From the NCBI GenBank assembly GCA_948567375.1, contig OX419755.1:11289001-11353000 (forward strand): a stretch of DNA of 64,000 nucleotides, given 5' to 3'. Within the stretch, counting starts at the first letter, position 1. Each line of letters opens with the position of its first letter. The notes beneath the pieces were generated by a model, which made no database searches, was not told the DNA's origin, and was given only the letters and a program-made list of their open reading frames with translations. The position numbers were made by a program, and so were the translations under genes. Below, piece after piece: positions 53,241 through 64,000 of this stretch. Source of the stretch: Lunularia cruciata. Lineage: Eukaryota; Streptophyta; Marchantiopsida; Lunulariales; Lunulariaceae.

Positions 53241-53505
53241 ATGCTAGCTGAGCTAGTCATGAAGCCTCTTAAGAACCCTTATTTTAGAAATCACCTATTT
53301 GGCATGCAAGCTAAGCTAGCCAAGAAGCTTCTTGGAAGCTTTTTCATAGAAGTCACCACTTTGTTTACACATTATCCAATACTTGGAAGGTACTGAGAAG
53401 ATTCCTAGATGCTTATAGAATATTGTTATATTTCTTGGCTGATTTGGTCTATTTTCTACTCTTTTAGTCTTGACTAACTCATTTATAAACTCCATATTGT
53501 TACAC
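53241..53505 (-). repeat. G 5' LTR remnant
   Basis: Minus strand TGTAACAATATGGAG with the AGCTAGCTT/AAGCTTCT words of E-family LTRs. Its other half is lost at the B relic. Confidence 0.75.
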
Positions 53506-53515
53506 AATCGCTATG

Positions 53516-56406
53516 GTTCCTTCTCGTATCTTGGGTTCCTTTGGCTCCGCACTCTATTGAGAACAACATCCTTTGCACTTAATCTGTTGAAAAACTTCTT
53601 CAATTTGCTTGTTGTAATCAACAATCTTCAGTAGGTACAAGTTTTTTACTTCATTGAAGTTTTTATCCACATGTCCTCAAAGTTGGAGAGCAAGCTGATC
53701 ATTTGTTCTTCCTTGTAAGTTGTTCTTTTTAACTTTTATGCTTAAAACCACAATTTGTGAATCTAGTATTTGTAGCTCTCACTTTGGCTTCTTCTTGGAG
53801 AATTTCTATAAATTGCACATAGACTTCTTCACCTATCGGAGTTCCTACTTCTTTGTCTCAAGGTACATGCACTTTGCCTAAAAGTCTTCTTTGGCTATCT
53901 TCTACCTTTCCTCAAGTTCCACTACGTCTCCAAGGCCAAAGCTAACTCCTTTGCTTGGAGCTCCAATTTTTCTACCTCCTTCCAACGCTTGAGCATTTGT
54001 AAATCCAAGGTTGCATTCCAAACCTTGGTATAGGCTTTGCACTATAATACCCATTTGTGCATGTGTGTGGTATTGTGATATTTAGCTTGGTATTACAAGT
54101 AATTGAGAGATATTATTTATATGGAGATAAAGGATAGTTCTACCATAGTCATGATTAGCTAAAGTTAGTCATAGTTAAGATAGTGGGGACCTTACTTTAG
54201 AGGAAGTGGAAAAGATGAGTACCACTATTTTGGATTCTAACGTGTTGACTTGGTATTATTACTAGGTGTTTTGCTTTGAGGAAAGAGTTGAGAACTCTTG
54301 GGCCCACAAGCCTTTTTGTTTTAGATTCTTCTATAGTCCATGGATAGCCCATGTGAAAGAATCCTTGACTTAGTGGTTAGGTCAAGATAAGATTATATGC
54401 TTAGTGGAATATACCCATGTGGATGTGTATTCCTTTATACTTTTTGACTTTACTTGACTTTTAGCCTAATAACTTGAGTTACTTTCGTAAATATTAACTC
54501 TAGTGTGTAAATATTTCACAAGTATATAAACAAGGGGTGAGGAGATACTTATCATCCTTTCATTTGCAACTATCTCTCTCTCATTGAGTTCTCTAGTGAG
54601 CAATGTCTTCAATCTTGGATTGTTAGCCTTAGAAGAGTATGATGGAGTTAGGATTCTTTGCCTTCTTAGTCCATGGTGCACTACCACAATCGCTATTAGA
54701 GGTTCATCCTGAGTGAGAGACAGGCCAACTCACAACACCTCCTCATCTTGAGCTCAAAGTTGATCCTAATAGTTGAGCTCCTTCTCCTTCTTTTTCATCC
54801 TCAACTTTCCTAAATCCAATTGCAAGTGGCTCAACTCCCTCTCTTGGTTCTATTGTGTCGAAGCAAGGGAAGTATTCTTCTTCTTTTCCTTGAACATTTC
54901 TTGCACCAAGGAGTTCACCTTCTTTGCTTCCTCCTTGTAGTAATCATAGCTCCAAGTCATTTCCTCCTAAAGCTTACTCTTTTGCATCTTCCTTGTATAA
55001 ATCTCCTTGTGCATCCTTCATACCAAGGTGGTACAATCTTCAATCTATGGTCACTTATGCTAGTTTTGTGGTAGCAAGAGTTCTATTAAATGTAAAATTG
55101 CCCACACCAAATGAATGAGAAAGTGGACTCCCTCCAAAACTTGGATGCTTGGGTTTGGGTTGATCCTTCCTCCTTTTCTTGCAAGACCAAGACTTCCACT
55201 TCCTCTACAATCTGCATTGGAGTCTCTTTTCCTCTATATCTACTCCTTCATGTTTGGTGAATCCTTACCTTTGAGCAAAATGACATTTTGACCTTTGGAC
55301 CAAATTTCCTCTTTTTTTTTTGAGTGTTTCAAGAATTTTGAGCTTGGGGATTTGTGCTTTAGTCTAGTCACCTCTTTCTACTCTTCATCTATCTCATCAT
55401 CATCATTATCATCATCATCTCTCACTTCCTCATGTTCTTTTGTCATTGGAAGTTTGGAAGTAGACTAAGCATCTTCAACCTATTGTTTTTCTTTTGTTGT
55501 CCTCCTCCTTGGATTGTGGAGTAAAAGACCCTTCTTCTTCTTCCTTAGTCTCTTCCTCCTAATTAACTTCTTCTTCTTTAGAATCTTAGGTCACTTTGAT
55601 GACCAAAGGGTTCTTCTTTGACCACTTCTTTGTTTGTATGGCTATTGGGGTTGGTGGTGCTCATTTCTTCTTTGGCTTGGTACTCACCACTTCTTTGTCC
55701 ACATGAAAAAACTTACATGTCTAGGAAAATTCCACATCTACCTCTAGATCTTCCTTGATCATCAACTTCTCCTTAGGTTGGGAAGCAAAGTAATTTGCAG
55801 CAAGATAATGGCTCAAAAATCTCCTTGCTCCTCTTTGTTTACCAAATTGAGATCCATGTAGAAATAGATAACAAATGGGGCTAGGTAAGTGGTCCCTCTC
55901 TCATCCAAGAAGTCATGATAATGGATTTGGGCCTATAAGTAGCACATGCAAGCCCAATTCACAAGCTCACCTTTGTACATCTTGTGAAAGAAAACGGCTT
56001 GGGTATTTGTTAATTAAGTCATCTAATTGTGACAAAATAACTTCATAATCACTTCTAAAATTTCTCATCAAGCTGGGTCCTTATAGCTGAGAACTCACTA
56101 ACCATTATTATGTTGTGAGTTTCCTCAAAGGTGTCCTTAATCTCTTGAGTCAACTCCTACATATAGAACTTAGTTTCAATAATTAACGCTCATGTTGGCC
56201 TTGCATCTGAACCAAGTGCATTCCTCTAATTCTCCTCTGTCTAGCTCACGGAGTTCCTTTTGTCTCAAGTCCTCACTACTTCTCTCCTTTTGGTTCATTG
56301 TCTCATGGATGATATCAAAATTGGTTGCAATCCAATCTATAACCATGAATCCCATATGTTTGCTCTAAGTTATTTCTCTTCTATGATACACCATCCAAGC
56401 ATTCAT
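53516..56406 (-). pseudogene. Decayed long ORF, coiled-coil and Lys/Glu-rich, unrecognised
   Basis: Minus strand from ATG near 56406: MNAWMVYHRREIT, MGFMVIDWIATNFDIIHETM and QKELRELDRGELEECTWF. Next come KMYKGELVNWACM and FLDERGTTYLAPFVIYFYMDL (about 55980-55850), then a charged region (VDKEVVSTKPKKK, TKKWSKKNPLVIKV, KEEEV, EEEETK, about 55700-55480). The C-terminal part is coiled-coil-like and heptad-rich (YYKEEAKKVNSLVQEMFKEK, LQMLKRWKEVEKLELQAKEL) and ends with KEPKIREGT near 53530. Many stops and shifts. The lone LTR 54044-54734 splits it. It matches no gag, pol or integrase motif I know; it could be a gag-like ORF of an unknown element or a host-gene relic. Confidence 0.55.
54044..54734 (+). 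mobile_element. Lone D-family LTR in the coiled-coil relic
   Basis: 691 bp, TATAATACCC...CAACTCACA, flanked by GCAC (54040-54043) and ACAC (54735-54738), a 4-bp TSD with one change. More diverged than the other D LTRs, so older. Confidence 0.85.
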
Positions 56407-56617
56407 TGTTGGGTTTTGGAAAATAATTTAAGGGACTTCCTTATGGGTTTCTAAACAAACACCATTCTCTCAAAGACTAAGAAACAAAAGAAAAGGTTGG
56501 TTTAGCTTTGAAGACTAGCAAACTACAACAACAAAGGATCAAAATCAAGATTGATTATGCTTAATAAATCACTTGCAATGCAAAAAGTGGAAATGACCAT
56601 TTCTCATTTTATTATAT
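56407..56617. other. No feature recognised
   Basis: Upstream flank of the decayed ORF. AT-rich, no motif or repeat identified. Confidence 0.5.
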
Positions 56618-56892
56618 TGTAATACCACTAGCTAGACAAATTATCTGGAGGTGGAAATTAGCTTTGTTATATCTTTAAGGATTTTATATACAATGGTCTA
56701 AGTAGATTAGATAGAGATGTCACCAAAAGAGTACTTCCACAAATAAGGTAGAGGCCAAAACACCTTATAAACTTTAGAGCCAATTTTAGAGACCTAAACA
56801 AAAGAATTAGGTCTTAAAATTGAATCTTCCTTTCATACAAGGGGGCAAGCATTTCTATCTCCTCTTGTTTGTCTCCTTAAGATCTTTTCAAC
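56618..56892 (+). repeat. Relic A-family LTR, truncated by element H
   Basis: TGTAATACCACTAGCTAG...CTCTTGTTTGTCTCC, diverged but collinear with the first part and some middle blocks of 3336-4084. Cut at 56892 where H begins. Confidence 0.75.
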
Positions 56893-57246
56893 TATAACAA
56901 TATGGAGTTTAGCAATGAAGTTAGTTAGGGCTAACAAAGTAGCAAATAGGACAAATTAGTCTAGAATATTCTAGAAGTATCTAGGAAGCTCCTTGGGAAG
57001 CTTCCTTGCTAGCTTAGCTTGCACTCCAAGTAGATAGCTTCTAGAAGCTTCCGACTAGATTAGCTTGCACGCCAAGTAAGCGACTTCTAGAAGGAAGCTT
57101 CTTGAGAAGCTTCTCAAGAGCCTTGTCTGGCCCCTATAAATACCAAAGCCAAAGCTCATGCTAGGGATTTGGAGTTTCCCTCATTCAAGTGTCCCAATAT
57201 GATCTTCCATTCTCTTCTTTCTCTCCTTGGTCTTGGGTCTTTTACA
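56893..57246 (+). repeat. H 5' LTR
   Basis: 354 bp, TATAACAATATGGAG...GTCTTTTACA. TATA box CCCCTATAAATACC at about 57126-57139. Left flank TCAAC. Confidence 0.88.
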
Positions 57247-57247
57247 T

Positions 57248-57258
57248 TGGTATCAGAG
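57248..57258 (+). other. H primer binding site (tRNA-iMet)
   Basis: TGGTATCAGAG, perfect match to the usual plant chromovirus/copia site, one base after the LTR. Confidence 0.9.
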
Positions 57259-57274
57259 TAGGAATTGGATGGAT

Positions 57275-57997
57275 GGAATTTATGGACCACCAAATCCATT
57301 TCCGCCAAACCATTGGGATTTTGTGTCTAGGTACTACCCAAGCATCACTACACATAGTTCATCACCTCATGTTTTGGGCAGAATTTTCTAGATACAATCA
57401 CCTTGTCCAAAGAACCCTTGGTACTTTTGGTTGTAACTTATGGACAATGGTGGATATGTTGTATCTCTGGGTTATTAAATTAGATAAATTGGTCAACAAA
57501 TTCACCAAATAGATTTGTGATTGGGTTGTGATTTCAAATCAATCCAAAGCTTCCCCATCCATTATATCTAGAATTTGAATAATGGTGTGCTAGAATTGTG
57601 TTTTGTGTGCATATCACAAACCAAATTAGAAGTGATTATGCAGAAGCCAAAATACTTGGAAGAAGCCATGCAACTAGCAAAGCACTTTGATTCCTTGGTT
57701 CTGACAACTTGTTCTCGACCTTGACCTTCACAAAATCAACTAGCACATTATACACATGTGGAAGAGCCAGCACCAATGGAGATTGATGCCATCCATCAGA
57801 GATCACTTGGTAGAACAGATTGGGAAAGATTGCAGAAAAATGGAAATTGCTTTTTGTTGCCAGATTGGACATTTCATTGTTGAATGTTCACTCAAGAATA
57901 GGTGATCTTGACAAATCATCCAAATGAAGGTTGTAGAGCCGAATGATCAGAAAAACAAGGAATCCCAATAGGAGATTTTGAGCCGCCTATTGGGAAC
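57275..57997 (+). pseudogene. gag: H gag, decayed
   Basis: MDHQIHFRQTIGILCLGTT near the start (57291 on). Then an AMQLAKHFDSL segment and EEPAPMEIDAI before a CCHC-type knuckle at about 57846-57890, whose Cys residues are split by a one-base shift (C-x2-C-QIGHF-x3-C). Short for gag, about 230 codons, suggesting internal loss. Confidence 0.65.
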
Positions 57998-58400
57998 TTG
58001 ATTAGTTCCAATGGGATTGAAGGCTCAATCTATGCAAGTTTGCTTTACTTGCAAGGTATGATATCAGATTGTGGTGGTGGGATTTTGGTTGATTTTGGAA
58101 GTTTAGTGAATTGCATGTTTATGCAATTAGTGAGGGAATTGAATATTCCTATCAAACCAATAATTAGAAATAGATTGATGATGGCAGATGGTAGACAAGG
58201 TTGTACATTCCATACCCTACATCTTGTTACCTTCAAGATGGGAAAGGAGTGTTTGGAGTATATGAGATTTGTAGTAGCACCTCTACACTATGCTATCATT
58301 TTACATTTGCCTTGGCTTGACCGTCAAAGGTTCAATTTGATTGGAATTGATGATAAATTCAAATACAACACCAAGGTAGGAATTTAAAATTTTGTTATTT
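57998..58400 (+). pseudogene. H protease
   Basis: 130-codon open stretch. GGGILVDFGSLVNCM is the retropepsin LVDSGS motif with Ser changed to Phe. VVAPLHYAIILHLPWLDRQRFNLIG is the C-terminal ILG-PWL motif. Catalytic Asp present. Confidence 0.8.
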
Positions 58401-58619
58401 GGCACCTTTGAGTAAGACACCTAAAAATAGTCAATTGTAAGATGGGAAGTTTGTCAAGAAAGTAGCCATAGAGCAAGTTTTGAAGGAAGATAAGTCCCTA
58501 GATGGGAAGTTTATCAATGAAGCAGCTATAAAGCAAGCTTTGGAGGAAGATAAGTCTATTTTTGGGGTATGGATCAAGCCAATTGCACAATAGAATTTGA
58601 GAAGGGTCAAGAGCCTCAT

Positions 58620-59270
58620 CAAGAAAAGGTTGATCAAATAGTTTGGGAGCTTGTGGATATGTTTCTAGATGATCTGCCAAAGGGATTACCCTTCAATCAT
58701 GGTATGCACTTCAAGATTGAGTTATTGCCAAGGAGTACTCCAATTAGTAGACCAATCTATCGGCCCTCACCAAAGGAGTTAAAGGAGTTGTGAACAACAC
58801 TTATGGAGTTATTGGAGAAGGATTTCATACAACATAGTACACCTTCTTGGAGAGCACTGATACTATTTGTTCCAAAGAAGGATGGTGGACTTCATTTCTA
58901 TATCAACTTCCGTGGGCTCACTAAATAAATTGTGAAGAATACATATCCCTTGCCTTGAATTGATGACTTGCTTGATCAATTGAGTGGAGCATGATACTTC
59001 TCCAAGTTGATCTTCATAGCGGCTATAAGCAAATTTCCATTGACAGAGAGGATGAGCCAAAGATTACCTTTTGCACAAGATATGGGCATTTTGAATGGAG
59101 AGTTCTACCTCTTGGACTCATTAATGCTCCAAAAGTCTTCATGGATTAGACGCATTGGGTGTTGAATGGACTATTGGACCGATATGTGGTGGTATTCTTA
59201 GATGATATTTTAATCTACAGTAAGACAAAGGTAGAACACGTAAATCATGTGTAAGAAGTCCCAAGGCAAT
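58620..59270 (+). pseudogene. pol: H reverse transcriptase
   Basis: DDLPKGLPFNHGMHFKIEL and RPIYRPSPKELKEL precede [18 protein letters not shown]. Then comes YFSKL..., decayed, with LGLINAPKVFMD and the catalytic box VFLDDILIYS (about 59190-59220). Many stops. Confidence 0.82.
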
Positions 59271-59990
59271 TACGTCAATAGAAATTTTGTTATAAGAAGT
59301 CAAAGTGTGCTTTTTGGCAAAAGGGAGTCACCTTCTTAGATCACAAGACCTCATCAAAAAGGATCAAGATAGAAGAAGAGAAAAACAAGGCCATTATTGA
59401 TTGGCCTACTCCAAAGGTTGCCATAGAGGTGCAAGCTTTTAATGGATTAGTAAGTTTTTGCCAATGGGTCATCCACTATTATGCGCATGTGGCAACACCA
59501 TTGATTGACCTCTTGGGAGAAAACTCAAGCTTTCAATGGATCTCCAAGCATGAAGAAGCATTCAAAAGTTGAAACATATGGTGTCTTCAAGACCAATTCT
59601 TCAACCATATGATCCTCAACTACCTTTTTATGGTTGACTTTCATGCTTCTAACTTTGCTATTGGAGTTGTGTTGTAACACAAATTCCCAGATAGGTTACA
59701 TCCCATTGCCTTTGTGTCTAACCAATCAAACACCATAGAAATAAATTACTCTACATGAAATTGAGAACAACTAGCAATGGTATATGCCACCAAGGTATGG
59801 AGGCATTATCTCTTGGAGAAATAGGTGATCATGCAAACCAATCACAAATCCTTGTTGTAAACATTACATTTGGAACACATGAAGACTAAACATCATGAAT
59901 AGGAGGAGCAACTCCAATTATTTGACATCAAACTTGAGTATAAACTTAGGTCGGTTCCATATCATCTCCTATGCCTTATCATGACAACCT
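59271..59990 (+). pseudogene. pol: H RNase H and connection
   Basis: Parallel to E1 781-1480: KKSKCAFWQKGVTFLDHKTS, FNGLVSFCQWVIH, DFHASNFAIGVVL and AMVYATKVWRHYLLEK, then HKSLL. Multiple stops. Confidence 0.75.
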
Positions 59991-60059
59991 GATTTGAAGT
60001 CTCTTCCTCTTATCATGATAACCATTGCAAGGGTGTCAATCAACTACAAAGTCCAAAAT

Positions 60060-60707
60060 GAGTTTAGGTCAACTCTATAATAAGATCTCTTCTTTTAGAT
60101 AGTACATGGTCGGTCTTGTAACATGAGACAAGGAGTACAACACCTTCTCCTTCAAGAAAGCCTTCTATTCCATGAGGATTGGATATATATTCTAACCAAG
60201 GGTGATATCTAACTTGTGCGCCTCCAAGAAGCCCATGACTTACCAATTTCTGGTCATATGGGTGTGGACAAGACCTTGGGTACCCTCTAACGCCAATGGT
60301 GGTGGCCCAATATGGCACGAGATGTTTGAGAGTTTGTCCAATCGTGTGAGAGCTACCAAAGTAACAAGGCCAACAACCAGAAATTGAGCAAACTCCTTCA
60401 ACCATTCTCCATTCTATCTACTCAATGGGAACACATGAGCTTGGATCTCATCATGTCCTTTCTCGAGATGAAGCAAGGCTACATAACAATAGTGGTGTTT
60501 GTGGATAAGCTTAGTAAGCAAATCCATTTGGCACCAACCTTTGATACCGTGGATGCTCCAACATTGGTGCAAATCTACTTTGACATTGTTTGCAAGCATC
60601 ATGGGATGCCTTGTGTACTCATCTTTGACTTTGATCCTCGATTCATTGGGAAATTTTGCCAAGCACTCTTCCAGATACTCGGCACAAAGCTTGCTTTGTC
60701 CACGGTC
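60060..60707 (+). pseudogene. pol: H integrase, truncated
   Basis: Zinc-domain remnants (LQEAHDLPISGHMGVDKTLG, 60220-60290). The core has EHMSLDLIMSFLEMKQGY, IVVFVDKLSKQIHLAP and VLIFDFDPRFIGKFCQALF. It ends at STVYN (60707) at the D LTR, before the catalytic Glu. Confidence 0.8.
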
Positions 60708-61007
60708 TATAACACCCATTTGTGCATGTGTGTAGTATTGTGATATTTAGCTTGGTATTACAAATACTTGAGAGATATTATTTATATAGAGATAAAGGAT
60801 GGTTTTACATTAGTCATGATTAGCTAAAGTTATTCATAGCTAAGATTGTAGAGATCTAACTTTAGAAGAAGTGGAAAAGATGAGCACCACTATTTTGGAT
60901 TCTAGTGTGTTGACTAGGTATTATTCTGAGGTGTTTGGCTTTGAGGAAAGAGTTGAGAACTCTTGGGCCTGCAAATCTTTTTGTTTTGGATTCTTCTATA
61001 GTCCAAG
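60708..61007 (+). repeat. D-family LTR, first part, cut by element I
   Basis: TATAACACCC...TATAGTCCAAG. Collinear with the first 300 bp of 8150-8840. The remainder should lie beyond the window, to the right of element I. Confidence 0.85.
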
Positions 61008-61361
61008 TGTTAAATACCAAGACCAAGGAGAGAAATATGGGAAATGGAAACTCACATTGGGACACTTGAATGTGGAAAAACTCCAAATGCCTAGCATGAG
61101 CTTTGGCTTAGGTATTTATAAGTAGCATATAAGGCCCTTGAGAAGCTTCTCAAGAAGCTCTCTTGAGCCGCTTTCTTAGAGGGCAAGCCAAGTTAACTAG
61201 GAAGCTTCTAGAAGCTACATGCTTGGGGTGCAAGTTAAGCTAGTTGGGAAGCTTCCCAAGAATCTTTGTAGATATTTTTGGAATATTTAGGGCTAATTTG
61301 AGTAATTTGAGTAATACTTTGTTAGCCTTACTAACTACATAGCTAACTCCATATTGTTACA
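61008..61361 (-). repeat. I 3' LTR
   Basis: 354 bp; minus strand TGTAACAATATGGAG...GTATTTAACA. The purine-rich GCGGTGGAGGAATA precedes it. Confidence 0.88.
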
Positions 61362-62628
61362 TATTCCTCCACCGCTAGTCGGTGACGTCCTTGTTGCCAT
61401 TGAAGCTTCAAACTCCTAGATGGTTGTCTATACATTCAAGAGGTGAGAAGGAGGTTCCCATGTGGCATCATGAAGGGGATACCCTTTCCAAAGGACCTTG
61501 TACTCCATATGTTTGCAACGTCCTTGTTGAATGTAGCGACGCGCAAGGATACAATCAACTTTGTACTCCTCATGATCATTGATAGGGACAGGAGGAGGAG
61601 GAGGTTGAACTCAAGAGGAAAAAGAATAGGGGTTAGGAACAAAGGGTTTCAACTTGGAAACATGAAAGATAGGATTGATGCACATATGACAAGGCAAGGC
61701 AAGTCAATAAGCAACATGACAGACAATTTGGGTGATATCAAAGTGTCCTATCTAATTAGGGGTGAGTTTACAAACTTGGGTATCAAGTTGGAGAGGGAGG
61801 TTATTGGATGAGAGCATGATCTTATCACCAACTTGAAAGTTGAGATTGTGGCAATGGTGATCCACATATTGTTTTTGCCAATTTTAAGCAACAAGGAGAT
61901 GAGATTTGGCTTGTTGGAGGGATTGGGAGATGGTGATCAAGAAGGTGGAAGTATGAGTGACATGATATTGGGGAAGAGCAAGAAGGGAATCTGGAACAAG
62001 TGGGTCTTGGCCAAAATTGAGAAAGAACAAGTGGGTCTTGTATGCAATCTGGAACAAGTGGGTCTTGTATGCAAACTCCACAAATGTAAGACATTCATCC
62101 CAATTGGTATGGCAAATGTTGATGAAGGCATGAAGCATATCTTCCAAGGTGTGATTTTCACGTTCAATTTTTCCATCAGTTTGAGAATGATAGGGTATGG
62201 ACAAAGCAAGCTTAGTGCCAAGTATCTAGAAGAGTGCTTTCCAGAACTTTCTAGTGAGCAAGGATCATTGTTGGAGAGGAGTACACGCAGTATCCCATGA
62301 TGCTTGAATACATTGTTGAAGTAGAGTTGCGCCAAGGTTGGAGCATCCACAATATTGACCATTGGTACCTAATGGATTTGCTTACTAAGCTTATCCACAA
62401 ACACCACAATTGTTGTGTGACCTTGCTTTGTCTTGGGCAAGGAGGTGATTAGATCTTAGCTCACATGTTCCCAATGAGTAGTTGGAATGGGGAGTGGTTG
62501 AAGGAGTCCACTCAGCTTCTAGTTATGAGCCTTGTTGTATTGATAACTCTCACATGATCACACAAACTCCTAAACATCTTGTGCATGTTGGGCCACCACT
62601 ATTGGCGTTGGCGGGTACCCAAGGTCTT
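61362..62628 (-). pseudogene. pol: I integrase core, tail and chromodomain
   Basis: Minus strand: core LLSNNDPCSLESSG (second Asp region) near 62290, then IPYHSQTDGKIERENHTLEDMLHAF (Glu, about 62204-62130). A stretch with three copies of an ACAAGTGGGTCTTG word follows (61995-62070), inflating the segment after FAYK. Next is the tail (FQVGDKIMLS-like, 61815), then a chromodomain near 61500. Confidence 0.78.
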
Positions 62629-62632
62629 GTCC

Positions 62633-63324
62633 TGTAACACCCATTTGTGCATGTGTGTGGTATTGTGATATTTAGCTTGGTATTACAAGTACTTAAGAGA
62701 TATTATTTATATAGAGATAAAGGATGGTTCTATATTAGTCATGGTTAGCTAAAGTTAGTCATAGCTAAGATAGAGGAGACCTTACTTTAGAGGAAGTAGA
62801 AAAGATGAGCACCACTATTTTGGATTTTAGTGTGTTGACTTGGTATTATTCCTAGGTGTTTGGCTTTGAGGAAAGAGTTGAGAACTCTTGGGCCCGCAAG
62901 CCTTTTTGTTTTGGATTCATCTTTAGTCCAAGGATACCCCATGTGAAGGAATCCTTGACTTACTGGTTGGGTCAAGATAAGACCACATGCTTAGGGGAAT
63001 ATGCCCATATGAATGGATATTCCTTTCTACTTTTTGACTTTACTTGACTTTTAGTCTAATAACTTGAGTTACTACAATAATTAATAACTTTGGTACGTAA
63101 CTATTTCACAAGTATATAAACAAGGGGTGAGGAGGTACTCATCATCCTTTCATTTGCAACTATCTCTCTCTCATTAAGTTCTCTAGTGAGCAATGTCTTG
63201 AGTCTTGGAGTGTTAGCCTTGGAGGAGTATGATGGAGTTTGGGTTCTTTGCCTTCTTAGTCCATGGTGCGCAACCATAATAGCCATCAGAGGTTCATCCT
63301 GAGTGAGAGACAGCCCGGCTCACA
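62633..63324 (+). mobile_element. Lone D-family LTR in I
   Basis: 692 bp, TGTAACACCC...CCCGGCTCACA; perfect 4-bp TSD GTCC (62629-62632, 63325-63328). The target without the insert in E1 reads GTGGACAAGACC (about 1735). Confidence 0.92.
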
Positions 63325-63328
63325 GTCC

Positions 63329-63973
63329 ACACCCATGTGACTAGCTATTGGTAAATCATGGGCTTCTTGAAGGTGCACAAGTTGGAGATCACCTTTGGCC
63401 AAAACGTAGATCTTGTCCTCATGGAATATAAGGTCTTCCTTGAAGTAGAAGGTGTTGTACTCCTTGTCACAAGTTTTCAGATGACCATGTACCATTTGGA
63501 AAAAGAGATCTTGTTGTAGAGCTGATCAAAACTTGTTATGGACCTTGGTGTCAATTGATATCATTGTAATTGCCGCCATGATGAGAGGAAGAGACTTCAA
63601 ATCAGGTCATCATGATAGAGCATCAGGGATGACATACAACCAACCTAGTTTGTACTCAAGTTTGATGTCAAAAAATTGGAATTACTCCTCCCATCGATGA
63701 TGTTGACTCTTCATGTGTTTCGAGTGTAAGGTCTGCAACAATGGTTTGTGATCAGTGTGCATGATCACTTGTTTCCCCAAGAGATAATGCCTCCGTACCT
63801 TAGTGGCATATACCATTGCAAGTTGTTCTTTATCTGAAGCAAAGTAATTTCTTGTAGCTGTATTTCGTTGGTGAGACACAAAGGCAATGGGATGTAGTCC
63901 ATCTAGGAATTCTTGTTGCAACACAGCTCCAATTGCAAAGTTAGAAGCATCAAAATCAACCACACAAGGTAGT
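63329..63973 (-). pseudogene. pol: I RNase H and integrase N-terminus
   Basis: Minus strand 63963-63682: VDFDASNFAIGAVLQQEFLDGLHPIAFVSHQ (split: DASNFAIGAVLQQ, LHPIAFVSHQ), MVYATKVRRHYLLGKQVIMHTDHKPLLQTLH. This is the best-preserved E-family RNase H here. Then 63495-63286 with LVHLQEAHDLPIASHMGVD of the integrase zinc domain. Confidence 0.85.
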
Positions 63974-64000
63974 TGTAATACGAAGAGCTAACCATATGAT
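63974..64000 (+). repeat. Start of an A-family LTR at the window edge
   Basis: TGTAATACGAAGAGCTAACC is the LTR start of family A. It interrupts the RNase H of I. Confidence 0.75.

Larger units (their letters stand above)
56893..60707 (+). mobile_element. H: E-family chromovirus, 3' part beyond nested insertions
   Basis: 5' LTR 56893-57246, primer site 57248-57258, gag, protease, RT, RNase H, integrase up to 60707, where a D LTR (60708) and then element I interrupt. The best guide to the full E-family order in this window. All coding is decayed. Confidence 0.87.
61008..63973 (-). mobile_element. I: E-family chromovirus, 5' part outside window
   Basis: Minus orientation: 3' LTR 61361-61008, purine tract just right of it, then chromodomain, integrase and RNase H going right. 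Split by a lone D LTR at 62633-63324 and by an A LTR at 63974. Decayed. Confidence 0.87.

Noticed and set aside
53880-56406. Active coiled-coil host gene
   Set aside because: Too many stops and frameshifts, plus an inserted LTR; only a relic can be supported.

Overview
This window is intergenic DNA from a large, repeat-rich plant-type nuclear genome. Almost every base belongs to nested Ty3/gypsy LTR retrotransposons. The evidence is tRNA-iMet-type primer sites (TGGTATCAGAG/TGGTATCAAAGC), chromovirus pol genes with chromodomains, an Athila/Tat-like family (DDF-VYG reverse transcriptase box), TG...CA repeats and many target-site duplications (TSDs). I see no intact host gene, rRNA, genuine tRNA or CRISPR array. 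The host is probably a streptophyte with a large genome; a non-flowering lineage is a weak guess from the DNMT3-like methyltransferase described below.

Five families recur; letters are mine. E: chromovirus with 350-500 bp LTRs starting TGTAACAATATGG (copies E1, E, G, H, I). A: chromovirus with ~750 bp LTRs starting TGTAATACCA. D: Athila/Tat-like, ~690 bp LTRs TGTAACACCC...GGCTCACA (D1, D2 and several lone LTRs). F: 1.85-1.9 kb TG...CA units with 5-bp TSDs and no gag/pol. B: the remarkable family, present at 36593-46209 (+) and 4609-15097 (-), with an older LTR relic near 52790-53240.

Layout. Base element G (-) is split by E1 (+, window start to 29912) and by E (-, 30420-52219). E1's LTR holds A (3336-29821); A holds D1 (-, 4144-25173); D1's LTR holds B-minus, which itself holds a lone D LTR (8150-8840). 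D1 also holds an F unit that contains another F unit in opposite orientation. E holds an F unit in one LTR and D2 (33700-50637) in its integrase region; D2 holds B-plus. Right of G come a relic B LTR, a decayed coiled-coil ORF on the minus strand (53516-56406) split by a D LTR, a relic A LTR, element H (+), and element I (-), which runs off the window and is split by a D LTR and, at the very edge, by an A LTR.

The exciting system is family B. One reading frame of about 2,430 codons (38095-45378, broken only by nonsense codons) encodes Gag with zinc knuckles, an aspartic protease, a complete C5-cytosine DNA methyltransferase domain of DNMT3-like motif order, reverse transcriptase, RNase H, integrase, and a C-terminal PHD finger. 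A DNA-methylation writer and a histone-reader module thus sit in one retrotransposon polyprotein. The ends are also odd: repeats are arranged Y-internal-X-Y-X (split direct repeats) rather than as two identical LTRs, and insertions are flanked by 4-bp TSDs. Both copies are dead, each with a stop codon at the methyltransferase catalytic motif.
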